Below, one piece after another: positions 52,857-61,469 of a DNA stretch of 64,000 bases. The notes beneath the pieces are model-generated. The model was not told the DNA's origin. It did not search any database and saw nothing but the letters and a program-made list of their open reading frames with translations. The DNA is from Gammaproteobacteria bacterium. Lineage in GTDB: Bacteria; Pseudomonadota; Gammaproteobacteria; SZUA-140. A program made the translations under genes and the position numbers. How positions within the stretch are numbered: the first letter of the stretch is position 1; every line of letters starts with the position of its first letter. The DNA lies in the NCBI GenBank assembly GCA_016218365.1, contig JACREF010000019.1:68543-132542 (forward strand), written 5' to 3'.

Positions 52857-54455
52857 ATGCCTGATCCCGGGCATCCGCAACCTATCGATCATCGCATACC
52901 CGGGGCGCTGTTGCGCCCCGCAGCCTTTCCGCACCCGGCCGATGACCTGCAACTGATCGAGACCCATATCTCATGGGTGATCCTGGCCGGTGACTATGCC
53001 TACAAGATCAAAAAACCTGTCAACCTGGGCTTCCTGGACTTCTCCACGCTGGCAAACAGGCGCCACTACTGCACCGAGGAACTGCGGCTCAATCGTCGCC
53101 TTGCCGCCAGCTATTATCTTGAGCTGTCACCAATTACCGCAAGCCCCGAGGGACCGGTCGTCGACGGCAACGGCGATATCATTGAGTACGCGGTCAGGAT
53201 GCGGCGTCTTCCTGCGCACGCCTTGCTCAAGGACCGGCTATCGACACAGCCCGTACCCGCCACATTGCTCGATAAGCTGGCTGACCAGATCGCACGCTTT
53301 CACCAGCAGGTCGCTGTAGCCACCAGCGATACCCTCTATGGTGACCCGGATCGGGTAGCCGCCCCGGTGCTGGATAATGTCACGACACTGCGCCGGCTGC
53401 TCACCACTGAACAATCCGTCATGTTACTGGACAGGCTGGAAGGCTGGTTGAGATCACAGCTCACGGTCCTGCAACCCCTGCTGGCGCAACGCAAACAACA
53501 GGGATTCATCCGCGAATGCCATGGCGATCTTCATCTCGGCAATATCGCTGTGGTGGATCATGACATCGTGATCTTTGACTGCCTGGAGTTCAATGCCGAG
53601 CTGCGCTGGACGGATACCTTCAACGAACTGGCATTTCTGGTCATGGATCTGCATGCGGCCAAACAATGGCCGGCCGCACAACAACTGTTAAACCGCTACC
53701 TGGAGCATACCGGTGACTATCCGGGCCTGCGCCTGCTGGATTTCTATTGCTGCTATCGCGCCATGGTGCGCGCCAAGGTCTGTGCGCTGCAGGCCAGCCA
53801 GCACGCGGCACCGTCTGAACAACGGCGGGATCTGTTGGATCAGGCCCAGCGCTATCTGATGCTTGCCTGCCATTATCAGCGCCCCCGCACGCCGGCCTTG
53901 ATCCTGACCCATGGCTATTCCGGCTCCGGAAAATCGACGATCACCGGACGCTTGCTGCAGCAGCTTGGCGCCATCCGCATCCGCTCCGACATCGAGCGCC
54001 GGCGTCCTCCGCACACCCCGGCAGTTTCTGCCGTCAATCAGGGCAATTATTCACCCCAGGCCCGGGCCACTGTTTATCACCGTCTGCTGGCCCTGTCTGA
54101 GCACATCACCCGCGCTGGCTTTCCGGTGATCGTCGATGCCACATTTCTCCAGGCTTGGCAGCGCCAGCTGTTCGTGGAACTGGGCCGCTCATGCAAGCTG
54201 CCGCTGCTGATCCTGGACTGCCAGGCCCCTGACACCGTGCTGCGTCGCTGGATCACACAGCGTCAGGCCCTGCGTCAGGATCCGTCCGAAGCCACCCTCG
54301 AGGTCCTTGCTATGCAACAACGCACTGCACAGCCATTGACCACAGATGAACAGGCATGCGCCATCGTCGTTGACACAACAACCGACGTTGATATCGCGCA
54401 ACTGGCTGGCAACATCATCAGGCGCCTGCGGCTTGACCTCCCCGCAGACTGGTGA
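52857..54455 (+). CDS. Two-domain kinase: aminoglycoside-phosphotransferase fold plus P-loop kinase
   Basis: 532 residues. N-terminal part (about 20-340) resembles APH/protein kinases: DYAYKIKKPVNLGFLDF, catalytic ECHGDLHLGNIAVVD and DCLEFNAELRWTDTFNELAF. The C-terminal part is a P-loop kinase with THGYSGSGKSTITGRLL (about 355-371) and RIRSDIERRR. This fusion is widespread as 'bifunctional aminoglycoside phosphotransferase/ATP-binding protein'; its real substrate is unknown and drug resistance should not be assumed. It lies 20 bases after the barrel gene and may belong to the same transcript. Confidence 0.87.
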   Translation: MPDPGHPQPIDHRIPGALLRPAAFPHPADDLQLIETHISWVILAGDYAYKIKKPVNLGFLDFSTLANRRHYCTEELRLNRRLAASYYLELSPITASPEGPVVDGNGDIIEYAVRMRRLPAHALLKDRLSTQPVPATLLDKLADQIARFHQQVAVATSDTLYGDPDRVAAPVLDNVTTLRRLLTTEQSVMLLDRLEGWLRSQLTVLQPLLAQRKQQGFIRECHGDLHLGNIAVVDHDIVIFDCLEFNAELRWTDTFNELAFLVMDLHAAKQWPAAQQLLNRYLEHTGDYPGLRLLDFYCCYRAMVRAKVCALQASQHAAPSEQRRDLLDQAQRYLMLACHYQRPRTPALILTHGYSGSGKSTITGRLLQQLGAIRIRSDIERRRPPHTPAVSAVNQGNYSPQARATVYHRLLALSEHITRAGFPVIVDATFLQAWQRQLFVELGRSCKLPLLILDCQAPDTVLRRWITQRQALRQDPSEATLEVLAMQQRTAQPLTTDEQACAIVVDTTTDVDIAQLAGNIIRRLRLDLPADW

Positions 54456-54472
54456 AACGACAGGGTATCGCC

Positions 54473-55390
54473 TCAGCGCGTACTGCGATCGATAGTCAGC
54501 GGCAGGCAACGACCGACCGATTCAGGCGCGCACAATGAACCGTCGATCCATTTGGCCTTGCCAAGGTTGGCATTGGAAAAATCCGCACCATCGATGATGG
54601 CGCCGGTCAAATCGGCATACGACAGATCCGCATCCTGCAGCAGGGCCTCGGAAAGGATGGCCCCTCGCAGACTGACCCCTTTCAGATTGCCGCCGGTCAG
54701 TGTCGCCCCTTCCAGATGACTCTGATCGAGTATCGAGAATGCCAGACTGGCCTCGGCTAGATTGCTGTGATGCAGGTCGGCGCCGCGCAGGTCCATATTC
54801 TCCATCGAGGCCTTGCGCAGACTGATGTTGGCCAGTTGCCCACCACGCTTCTGGCAATTATCCCAGCGCACCATGGGCTCCGCCACGGCATTGCAATCGA
54901 TGTCCGGTATCTGCGGCGACCGGGGTGACTGGTAGACCAGCCAGGCCACCACGGCGCAGAACAGCAGCGCCCCGAAGATAAACCGATTGCGCAGGCTGGA
55001 GGCTGTCGTATCCCTGCTGGCATCTGCCGCGGCAGTGGATATATGCACGGCCGGCGGCACCCCGTCCTCCATCTCCTCGCGCCGTTCGTCACCGTCTGGC
55101 ACGGCTGTGGACACAGCGCCGCGCCGTTCATCCGCCCAGCGGCGCGCTGCCTTCAATCGATCACGCTCAAAGGGATCTTCGAGGTTGCCCTTCATGACAT
55201 CCGGGATAAAATCCGTCGCATAGGCCACTTGAACCCAGATCTTCTGATCGGAACTGATCTGGTCAGAGAACCGGATGCGACCCAGCAGGATATAACGGCT
55301 AATCAGCCCGGCGGGGTAGGGTCCATACACCTTCCCCCCCTGGGCATAGTACCAGCGATTGCCGCTCGATTTCTCATCATGAATCTTCAC
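54473..55390 (-). CDS. GYF-like domain, transmembrane helix and pentapeptide-repeat protein
   Basis: 305 residues. The N-terminus RWYYAQGGKVYGPYPAGLIS continuing to QKIWVQVAYATDF is a GYF_2-type domain (about 12-62), which in bacteria binds proline-rich peptides. A charged linker leads to one helix (FIFGALLFCAVVAWLVYQ, about 147-164). Pentapeptide repeats (A[D/N]LxG-like) fill about 195-280: ANISLRKASMENMDLRGADL, SHLEGATLTGGNLKGVSLRG, DADLSYADLTGAIIDGADFS. The repeats lie on the outer side of the membrane if the GYF part is cytoplasmic. Role unknown. Convergent with the kinase gene. Confidence 0.85.
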   Translation of the reverse strand: MKIHDEKSSGNRWYYAQGGKVYGPYPAGLISRYILLGRIRFSDQISSDQKIWVQVAYATDFIPDVMKGNLEDPFERDRLKAARRWADERRGAVSTAVPDGDERREEMEDGVPPAVHISTAAADASRDTTASSLRNRFIFGALLFCAVVAWLVYQSPRSPQIPDIDCNAVAEPMVRWDNCQKRGGQLANISLRKASMENMDLRGADLHHSNLAEASLAFSILDQSHLEGATLTGGNLKGVSLRGAILSEALLQDADLSYADLTGAIIDGADFSNANLGKAKWIDGSLCAPESVGRCLPLTIDRSTR

Positions 55391-55689
55391 CGGCCGCTAC
55401 TCCACAGCCACGCAGAATGAATGCCTACCTTATGTTTCGGCTTCATAAGGCAATTCCTGCACTTCTTGCCATTGCAGTGAACCGCTCCAACCATAGCACA
55501 CCACCGGACTGCACATATAATGATCATCATTAGGTCTGAAAACGGCACCCCACGGCTGAAGAGCCCATTAATCCCCTAAAGAAATCATCTAGTGATGACG
55601 CTAACTGAGCGGATCACGGAAGACATCCGACGTTCAAGCATTAACAACTATAAACGGGATCTACCACCTGTAGCAGGTTGATATCCGTC
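55391..55689. other. Intergenic region between divergent pentapeptide and GGDEF-EAL genes
   Basis: 299 bases, A+T-richer than the flanks, no gene. A perfect TATAAT (55516-55521) on the plus strand lacks a good -35 box (ATAGCA at 55493-55498). A leader of about 165 bases would precede the GGDEF-EAL start. I see no convincing operator. Confidence 0.4.
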
Positions 55690-57519
55690 ATGGAACCCAG
55701 AATGTCGTCCACAGACAATACAATGGATTATGTCACGGATAGCTGGCCCGACGCCGCCACCGTGCCAGCCGCGGATGAGGCGCTGCCTGATGTGACCGCA
55801 ATGTGCATTGTAGTCGCCGGCGACCATGCCCGCAGCGTCACCGGCAAACTTCTTGCCGCCGGCTTCACCCAGATCATCAAGGCCAGCCACAAGACCGTGC
55901 TTGCTGAATACGCCGCGGCTGGAGCAGCACACAATACCCTGCATACTGATTTGCTGGTTATCTGCAAAGATGAAAGTGACCTCATACAGAAGCTGCAACA
56001 CAGCACCACCCGGCTGGAGATTCCGGTCATAGCACTGGACAGCAGCCATGCGGAAACATCCGGCACCAACCGGCAATATGATGACAATGGATACATCTGT
56101 GCATTACCGGCCTCGGCATCTGATCAACAGATTATCAGCGCGGTCACACTGGCATTGAAATTCAAACAGATGGTCGATCTCGGACAGCGTCACCGCAACG
56201 ATCTTGGGGATGAGATCGCCGAAAAACGGGTGCTGCAGGCGCGTCTCGATTACCTGGTGTCCCATGACGATCTGACAGGATTATGCAATCGCAAGATCCT
56301 GGAACGTGCCATTGGCAAGGCGCTTGTGCTCCATAGAGAGCACGGCATTGAATCTGCATTGCTGTATATTGACCTCGACCAGTTCAAGATCATTAACGAT
56401 CTGGAGGGTCATAACAACGGTGACCGGCTGGTCATCAAGATCGCCCACCTGTTACGTCAAAATACCGGAGAAGGCCATATCCTGGCCCGGATAGGCGCCG
56501 ACGATTATGCCATCATGGCAAACAACTGTAACGAAGTAATGGCCATACAGTATGCCGAAAAGATCCGGACCGAGCTTGAGAGATTTGAATTTGAATGCCA
56601 GGGCAGCATCTATCATCTCGGGGCATGCATCGGGATTGCAGTAACCGGCGCCAGCGGCGTGGAAACACCTGATGATATGTTATCCCACGCCGACCACGCC
56701 TGTCTGCGGGCCAAACGGTCGCCACACCACAAGATTCACGTATACCGCCATCATGACAATGATCTCAAATCCATGAAGGACGCGGTGGGTCTGATACCCA
56801 GAATCCGCCGCGCCTTGCAGGACAACAATTTCTTCCTGGTCTATCAACCACTGCTCGACATCGACAACAACCGGATCGTGCGTTATGAGGCGCTGATCAG
56901 GATGCAGGAAGATGACCATGTCCTGACGCCCAATATCTTCATCCCCGTCGCAGAAAAGATGGGCATGATCAACATCATTGATCGCTGGGTGATAGGCACC
57001 GCCTTCAAGAACTGGCGGGAGCATCACCGCACCGAGAATGCCCTATCGATCAGCATCAACCTGTCAAGTCACGCCTTCACTGACAACACTTTGATCGATA
57101 TCATCAAGGAGCATGCGGCTGAAAACAGCATTATCCATGATCGGTTCATATTCGAGATCACGGAAACAGCGGCCATTGCGAACTACGACAAGGCCAGGGC
57201 GCTGATATACAAGCTGCGTGATATGGGATTTCATATCGCCCTGGATGACTTCGGGGTCGGCTTCAGCTCATTTGACCATCTGAAACGCCTGCCGGTGGAT
57301 ATCCTGAAGATTGACGGCAGCTTTATCACCAACCTCAAAAATGACATCATTGACCAAACGCTGGTCCGGGCGATTTCTGATATTGCCCGAAAACTGGGAA
57401 AGATTACCGTGGCTGAATATGTGGAGGACCAGCAGACACTGGATTTATTACGCAGCTACCACATCGATTATGCACAGGGCTATCTGATCGGCAAGCCGGC
57501 GCCGATCAATTTTAACTAA
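55690..57519 (+). CDS. GGDEF-EAL protein: degenerate cyclase, probably active c-di-GMP phosphodiesterase
   Basis: 609 residues from ATG 55690 (an in-frame TTG at 55678 and ATG at 55702 are alternatives). Residues about 35-160 look like a receiver without the acidic pocket. The GGDEF domain (about 185-345) has RIGADDYAIM in place of R-GGDEF, so cyclase activity is unlikely. The EAL domain (about 375-609) keeps YEALIRM, SINLSS, FEITETA, ALDDFGVGFSSFDHL, LKIDGSF, AEYVED and QGYLIGKP, so hydrolysis of c-di-GMP is likely. No membrane segment. It is next to the chemotaxis cluster, which suits control of motility. Confidence 0.88.
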   Translation: MEPRMSSTDNTMDYVTDSWPDAATVPAADEALPDVTAMCIVVAGDHARSVTGKLLAAGFTQIIKASHKTVLAEYAAAGAAHNTLHTDLLVICKDESDLIQKLQHSTTRLEIPVIALDSSHAETSGTNRQYDDNGYICALPASASDQQIISAVTLALKFKQMVDLGQRHRNDLGDEIAEKRVLQARLDYLVSHDDLTGLCNRKILERAIGKALVLHREHGIESALLYIDLDQFKIINDLEGHNNGDRLVIKIAHLLRQNTGEGHILARIGADDYAIMANNCNEVMAIQYAEKIRTELERFEFECQGSIYHLGACIGIAVTGASGVETPDDMLSHADHACLRAKRSPHHKIHVYRHHDNDLKSMKDAVGLIPRIRRALQDNNFFLVYQPLLDIDNNRIVRYEALIRMQEDDHVLTPNIFIPVAEKMGMINIIDRWVIGTAFKNWREHHRTENALSISINLSSHAFTDNTLIDIIKEHAAENSIIHDRFIFEITETAAIANYDKARALIYKLRDMGFHIALDDFGVGFSSFDHLKRLPVDILKIDGSFITNLKNDIIDQTLVRAISDIARKLGKITVAEYVEDQQTLDLLRSYHIDYAQGYLIGKPAPINFN

Positions 57520-57539
57520 ATTCACCATTCAACCTGCCC

Positions 57540-57977
57540 TCAGGCAGCACGTCCCGGCGACAGCCGCCTGGCAGCACGCTGTTGGCTGCCATCACGGCCA
57601 TGCAGCATCACCAGCAGCCTGGCCTCTGATGGAATAATATTACATACATCAATCACCTCTTCGAGCGTGGCGCCGCGCTCGATCATCTTGGCTGCCTGAC
57701 GATAGGTATCGGCAGGTTGAGACAGCGTATCGAGATCTTCCTGGCGCTCGGCCAGGCGCTTGATCTTGCGCTCAAGCGTTGACAGATAACGACTCATCCC
57801 CTCTGCACCCTTGCATAAACCACTGACATCGGCAGCCAATGAAGCAACGATTATCTGTTGACGGCGTGATAGCATGTACATCCGCAGCGCCAGTAATAGC
57901 GACACCACCAGCACGACCGCCATAACGGCCGTCACCATATAGAATAAAGACATATCGCTGTCGATATGGTGTGTCAC
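57540..57977 (-). CDS. DUF2802 membrane protein of the chemotaxis cluster
   Basis: 145 residues. One N-terminal helix (FYMVTAVMAVVLVVSLLLAL), a coiled coil (LSTLERKIKRLAERQEDLDT) and a C-terminal helical segment (YRQAAKMIERGATLEEVIDV and CNIIPSEARLLVML) typical of DUF2802. In Pseudomonas an equivalent gene also follows cheW. Function unknown. It overlaps the cheW stop by 4 bases. Confidence 0.85.
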   Translation of the reverse strand: MTHHIDSDMSLFYMVTAVMAVVLVVSLLLALRMYMLSRRQQIIVASLAADVSGLCKGAEGMSRYLSTLERKIKRLAERQEDLDTLSQPADTYRQAAKMIERGATLEEVIDVCNIIPSEARLLVMLHGRDGSQQRAARRLSPGRAA

Positions 57978-58447
57978 GATGCCGCCATCTCCTGGACCTC
58001 GCTCTCACTCAGCAATTTATTGACATCGACCAGTATCAGCAGCTTGCCATCAGCGCTATGAACACCATGGATATATCTGGAGTCCTCGGCACCGGTCAAT
58101 GGCGCAGAACCGATCTCTGATTCCCGCAGATAGGCCACTTCCGATACCGCATCCACCAGCAGACCGACCACCTGGCCATGAGATTCGATGATGATGATCC
58201 TGGATTGCTCATCCGGGGTCTTGTGTACCAGGTCAAAGCGCACCCGCGTATCAATAACGGTCACCACATTGCCGCGCAGATTGATGATCCCCAGAACATA
58301 GGGCTGGGCACCTGGTACCGGCGTGATATCGGTAATCCGCAACACCTCCTGAACCTGCATCACATCGATGCCATAGGTCTCTCCGTCCATACCAAAGGTC
58401 ACCCATTGGGTCAGATTGTCATGTTTATCCGCTTCGTTTTTTTCCAT
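57974..58447 (-). CDS. cheW: Chemotaxis coupling protein CheW
   Basis: 157 residues. Two SH3-like lobes: WVTFGMDGETYGIDVMQVQE, ILRITDITPVPGAQPYVLGI, NLRGNVVTVIDTRVRF, and VVGLLVDAVSEVAYL. CheW bridges chemoreceptors and CheA in polar arrays. Follows parP by 38 bases. Confidence 0.95.
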   Translation of the reverse strand: MEKNEADKHDNLTQWVTFGMDGETYGIDVMQVQEVLRITDITPVPGAQPYVLGIINLRGNVVTVIDTRVRFDLVHKTPDEQSRIIIIESHGQVVGLLVDAVSEVAYLRESEIGSAPLTGAEDSRYIHGVHSADGKLLILVDVNKLLSESEVQEMAAS

Positions 58448-58485
58448 TTACCCTCTCTCCTGTCTCCCGCACTATTGAACATCCA

Positions 58486-59082
58486 TCAGGACATGTGAAC
58501 CAGGCGATCAACATCTACAATCGCACACATGCTGACGGTATCCAGTCCGGCAATCCATCGGGTATTATGGCGGTGTCCACGCCATGACACCCTGACTGCA
58601 TCCAGATTCAATGTCTGATCTATCTGATCTGCCAGCAAGGCGGTGCCGTTGTCGACAAAGACGACAAATCCGCCCGCCTGCCGAGCCAGCAATCCGCCAT
58701 TTTTATGACGCCCGGCATATGCCAAATCGATTACGGTATACTCATGTTCTCGATAATTAATCTGGCCGATGACGTAGCCAGCTGCAGTAACGGGTTCAAT
58801 GTGTAAGGTCCTGAGGTTTGCCACCCCTCGTAGCCGCAATAATGGCACTGCAAAATTGCGCTGATCGACCTGTAACCTCAGCGCACGGATCTCCCCGGAA
58901 AATATCGGGGCGAAGATCTCGTCAACCGCGTTCTGTAATGGTGCTGCGGACACCTGCCTGGTGTCGACATCAATCGCCTGTCCATCATCTGCAAGTGCAG
59001 CTAACGGGCGCTCATGGGTCAACATGGCCAAAAAATAGTCGTCCAGTATATCCTGATCTGTCTGTTTTGCCGTGGCAGTCAT
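58486..59082 (-). CDS. parP: CheW-like protein, probable ParP
   Basis: 198 residues. N-terminal about 70 residues are variable; the C-terminal CheW-like domain has ALRLQVDQRNFAVPLLRLRG, IGQINYREHEYTVIDLAYAG and FVVFVDNGTALLADQIDQTL. In Vibrio, ParP links ParC to CheA and holds arrays at the pole. Position between parC and cheW supports the name. The Pro-rich region of Vibrio ParP is lacking. Overlaps parC by 4 bases. Confidence 0.82.
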   Translation of the reverse strand: MTATAKQTDQDILDDYFLAMLTHERPLAALADDGQAIDVDTRQVSAAPLQNAVDEIFAPIFSGEIRALRLQVDQRNFAVPLLRLRGVANLRTLHIEPVTAAGYVIGQINYREHEYTVIDLAYAGRHKNGGLLARQAGGFVVFVDNGTALLADQIDQTLNLDAVRVSWRGHRHNTRWIAGLDTVSMCAIVDVDRLVHMS

Positions 59083-59867
59083 GCTGCGGTCTCCTGTCGA
59101 TGAGATAGAACCTGTTCAAATCTCAATGAATCAACAAGCAATTCATATGCCATAGTTCCCCGGGCCGTCCGCGACAGGGTACTGATCGGTACGCCGACGC
59201 TGCTGGCCTCCTTGAACTGGGCATCGACAGGGATGACGCCATCCCATAATTTACGAGGATATTTGCCGCGAATCAGCTCCAGGCACTGGCCAGAGGATCT
59301 GGTACGGCGGTCATACATGGTGGGTACAATCATGTAGTCCAGATCCTTGGCCAAGGCACGTGACACCATCGCTACCGTCTGCACCATCAGATCAAGTCCC
59401 TTCAGCGCCAGAAATTCCGCCTGCACCGGGATCACCAGCTTGTCAGAGGCTGCCATGGCATTGACCATCAGCACCCCCAGCACAGGTGGGCAATCGATGA
59501 TCGCATAGTCATACCAGTCACTCAATTGCTGCAAGGCCTGTCCCAGGATCAGACCCTTCCCATCCTGACCACCCAGTTTTTTGTCGAGTGTTGCGAGTGC
59601 CGGCGAGGAAGCAATGACATGCAGGCCGGCTATCTGCGTCTTCGACACCAGAAAGTCTACCCGGGATTTGTAACCGTCAAAGAGACTGTATACCGAGCGC
59701 TCAAAGCCACGGTGATCGAGATGAAAATAACTGGTCAGACTACCATGTGGATCCGCATCAACCAGCAACACCCGATGTTTGCGTTGCACGAGGATACCGG
59801 CCATCGACACTGCGGTGGTGGTCTTGCCGACCCCGCCTTTTTGGTTGACCACAGCAAGCACCTTCAT
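59079..59867 (-). CDS. parC: ParA-like ATPase, probable ParC (polar placement of chemotaxis arrays)
   Basis: 262 residues from ATG 59867. Deviant Walker A NQKGGVGKTTTAVSMAGIL, Walker B YAIIDCPPVLG, and VDADPHGSL. ParA/MinD-type ATPases in the che/mot gene order position chemotaxis arrays at the cell pole. Longer frame upstream overlaps motD and is rejected; the gap to motD is 10 bases. Confidence 0.9.
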   Translation of the reverse strand: MKVLAVVNQKGGVGKTTTAVSMAGILVQRKHRVLLVDADPHGSLTSYFHLDHRGFERSVYSLFDGYKSRVDFLVSKTQIAGLHVIASSPALATLDKKLGGQDGKGLILGQALQQLSDWYDYAIIDCPPVLGVLMVNAMAASDKLVIPVQAEFLALKGLDLMVQTVAMVSRALAKDLDYMIVPTMYDRRTRSSGQCLELIRGKYPRKLWDGVIPVDAQFKEASSVGVPISTLSRTARGTMAYELLVDSLRFEQVLSHRQETAA

Positions 59868-59877
59868 CCTGAACCTC

Positions 59878-60729
59878 CTAGCGTGAGAACAGCATCTCAA
59901 TATCGTGATTTGCCATCACGACTATCGACACACGACGGTTGCTGGCGCGCCCGGCCTCTGTTTCATTATCGGCCACAGGTCTGTACTGACTGTATCCTGA
60001 AGCGCTCAGTCGCTCCGGATTGATCCCGGCATCCTGAAACAACCGGGCCACCCTGGCAGAGCGACTGACGGATAGCTCCCAGTTCGATGGATAGATAATA
60101 TTGTCTATCGCCTTGTTATCTGTGAAACCTTCAATCTTAACCGGGTTGGGATATTTCTTGATGATGGCCCCGATCTCCTGCAGAACAGGCATGATGGCAA
60201 ACTGCAATTCAGAACTGCCGCTGTAGAACAGAATGCTGCTCTTGATCTCGACCTCAATCCAGAAATCATTACGCTTGACGGCAACCAGATCCTGCTCGAT
60301 CAATTTGCTCATGGCCTTTTCTATTGAGTTTGCCATCAATGCCAGATCTTTCTGTTGCTGCTTTGTGGCCGGCTCTTCATAAATGTCATTTTTTTTCTGC
60401 TCCTGCTGATCACGGCTCCCCTCATTGGGATTTTTGACCCCGAGCGAGATACTGGGCGACGTCAACATAGCGGGTGGCGCGTGAAGCTGGATATTAAGGT
60501 CAACGGGAGTTTTTGCCGGCCTACCGACCTGCACAGGCTCCATGGAGCGTGGTGAAACATGGAATGCCGACACCATAGAATCCGACAATACCTTGTATTT
60601 CCCTTCGTTAACCGATGAAATCGAATACATCACGACAAAAAAGGCAAACAGCAGCGTGATAAAATCAGCGTAGGAGACCAGCCAGCGCTCATGGTTCTCA
60701 TGCTCCTCATGTTTGGCTTTGCGGGCCAT
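59878..60729 (-). CDS. motD: Flagellar stator protein MotD (MotB-like)
   Basis: 283 residues. N-terminal transmembrane helix with the proton-channel Asp in WLVSYADFITLLFAFFVVMY; C-terminal OmpA-like peptidoglycan-binding domain (GFTDNKAIDN, ELSVSRSARVARLFQDAGIN, GRASNRRVSIVVM). Anchors the stator to the wall. Start and motC stop share one base. Confidence 0.94.
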   Translation of the reverse strand: MARKAKHEEHENHERWLVSYADFITLLFAFFVVMYSISSVNEGKYKVLSDSMVSAFHVSPRSMEPVQVGRPAKTPVDLNIQLHAPPAMLTSPSISLGVKNPNEGSRDQQEQKKNDIYEEPATKQQQKDLALMANSIEKAMSKLIEQDLVAVKRNDFWIEVEIKSSILFYSGSSELQFAIMPVLQEIGAIIKKYPNPVKIEGFTDNKAIDNIIYPSNWELSVSRSARVARLFQDAGINPERLSASGYSQYRPVADNETEAGRASNRRVSIVVMANHDIEMLFSR

Positions 60730-61469
60730 CAGTGCACATATCCACGCAGCTTGGTCTCGATATTGCGCGGATTCTCCCCTTCGGCAATCGACACTATGCC
60801 TTCAATGATCATTTCACTGTATTTTGACCTGGTATGAATAATACTCTTGAGCTTGTTGGCAATTGGCAGCAGAAAGAGGTTGGCCAGCCCAACCCCATAG
60901 ATTGTTGCAACAAACGCCACGGCAATACCGCTGCCGAGCTTGCTGGGATCGGCCAGATTGTTCATGACGTGGATCAACCCCATCACAGCCCCGATAATCC
61001 CGATGGTAGGCGTGTAGCCGCCCATGCCCTCAAACACCTTGGCCGATTGCAGCTCACTGTGCTCCCTGGTATCCAGCTCAACCTCCATCACATGGCGGAT
61101 AGAATTGGGCTCTCCTCCATCGACCAGCAACTGCAGTCCTTTTTTTGCGAACTGGTCGGTTTCATTTTCTGCTACATCTTCCAAACCAAGCAATCCTTCC
61201 TTACGCGCCGTATTACTCCAGCCGACAATCTTTTCAATTGCCTGAGCTGCCTGTACTTTTGGAGTAAAGATTATCCACAACGTCATCTTCATGGACTGGA
61301 TAAAGGTATACATCGATGTCTGCAGCATGATTGCACCGAGCGAGCCACCGGCAACAATGATAAATGCCGTCAGCTGCATCAGTGAATCGATGTGGCCGCC
61401 TTCAAGATAATTACCGCCTAGGATGGCGACAAAGGATACAATTATCCCGACTATGCTTAAAATATCCAC
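60729..61469 (-). CDS. motC: Flagellar stator protein MotC (MotA-like)
   Basis: 246 residues with four hydrophobic helices: DILSIVGIIVSFVAILGGNY, LTAFIIVAGGSLGAIMLQTS, YTPTIGIIGAVMGLIHVM and VAFVATIYGVGLANLFLLPI. The cytoplasmic loop carries the torque-generating region. Forms the stator with MotD. Begins 1 base after the cheB stop. Confidence 0.94.
   Translation of the reverse strand: MDILSIVGIIVSFVAILGGNYLEGGHIDSLMQLTAFIIVAGGSLGAIMLQTSMYTFIQSMKMTLWIIFTPKVQAAQAIEKIVGWSNTARKEGLLGLEDVAENETDQFAKKGLQLLVDGGEPNSIRHVMEVELDTREHSELQSAKVFEGMGGYTPTIGIIGAVMGLIHVMNNLADPSKLGSGIAVAFVATIYGVGLANLFLLPIANKLKSIIHTRSKYSEMIIEGIVSIAEGENPRNIETKLRGYVH

Noticed and set aside
52857-54455. Antibiotic-resistance aminoglycoside phosphotransferase
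   Set aside because: The domain only shares the fold; the fusion family is common in non-resistant bacteria and has no demonstrated drug substrate.
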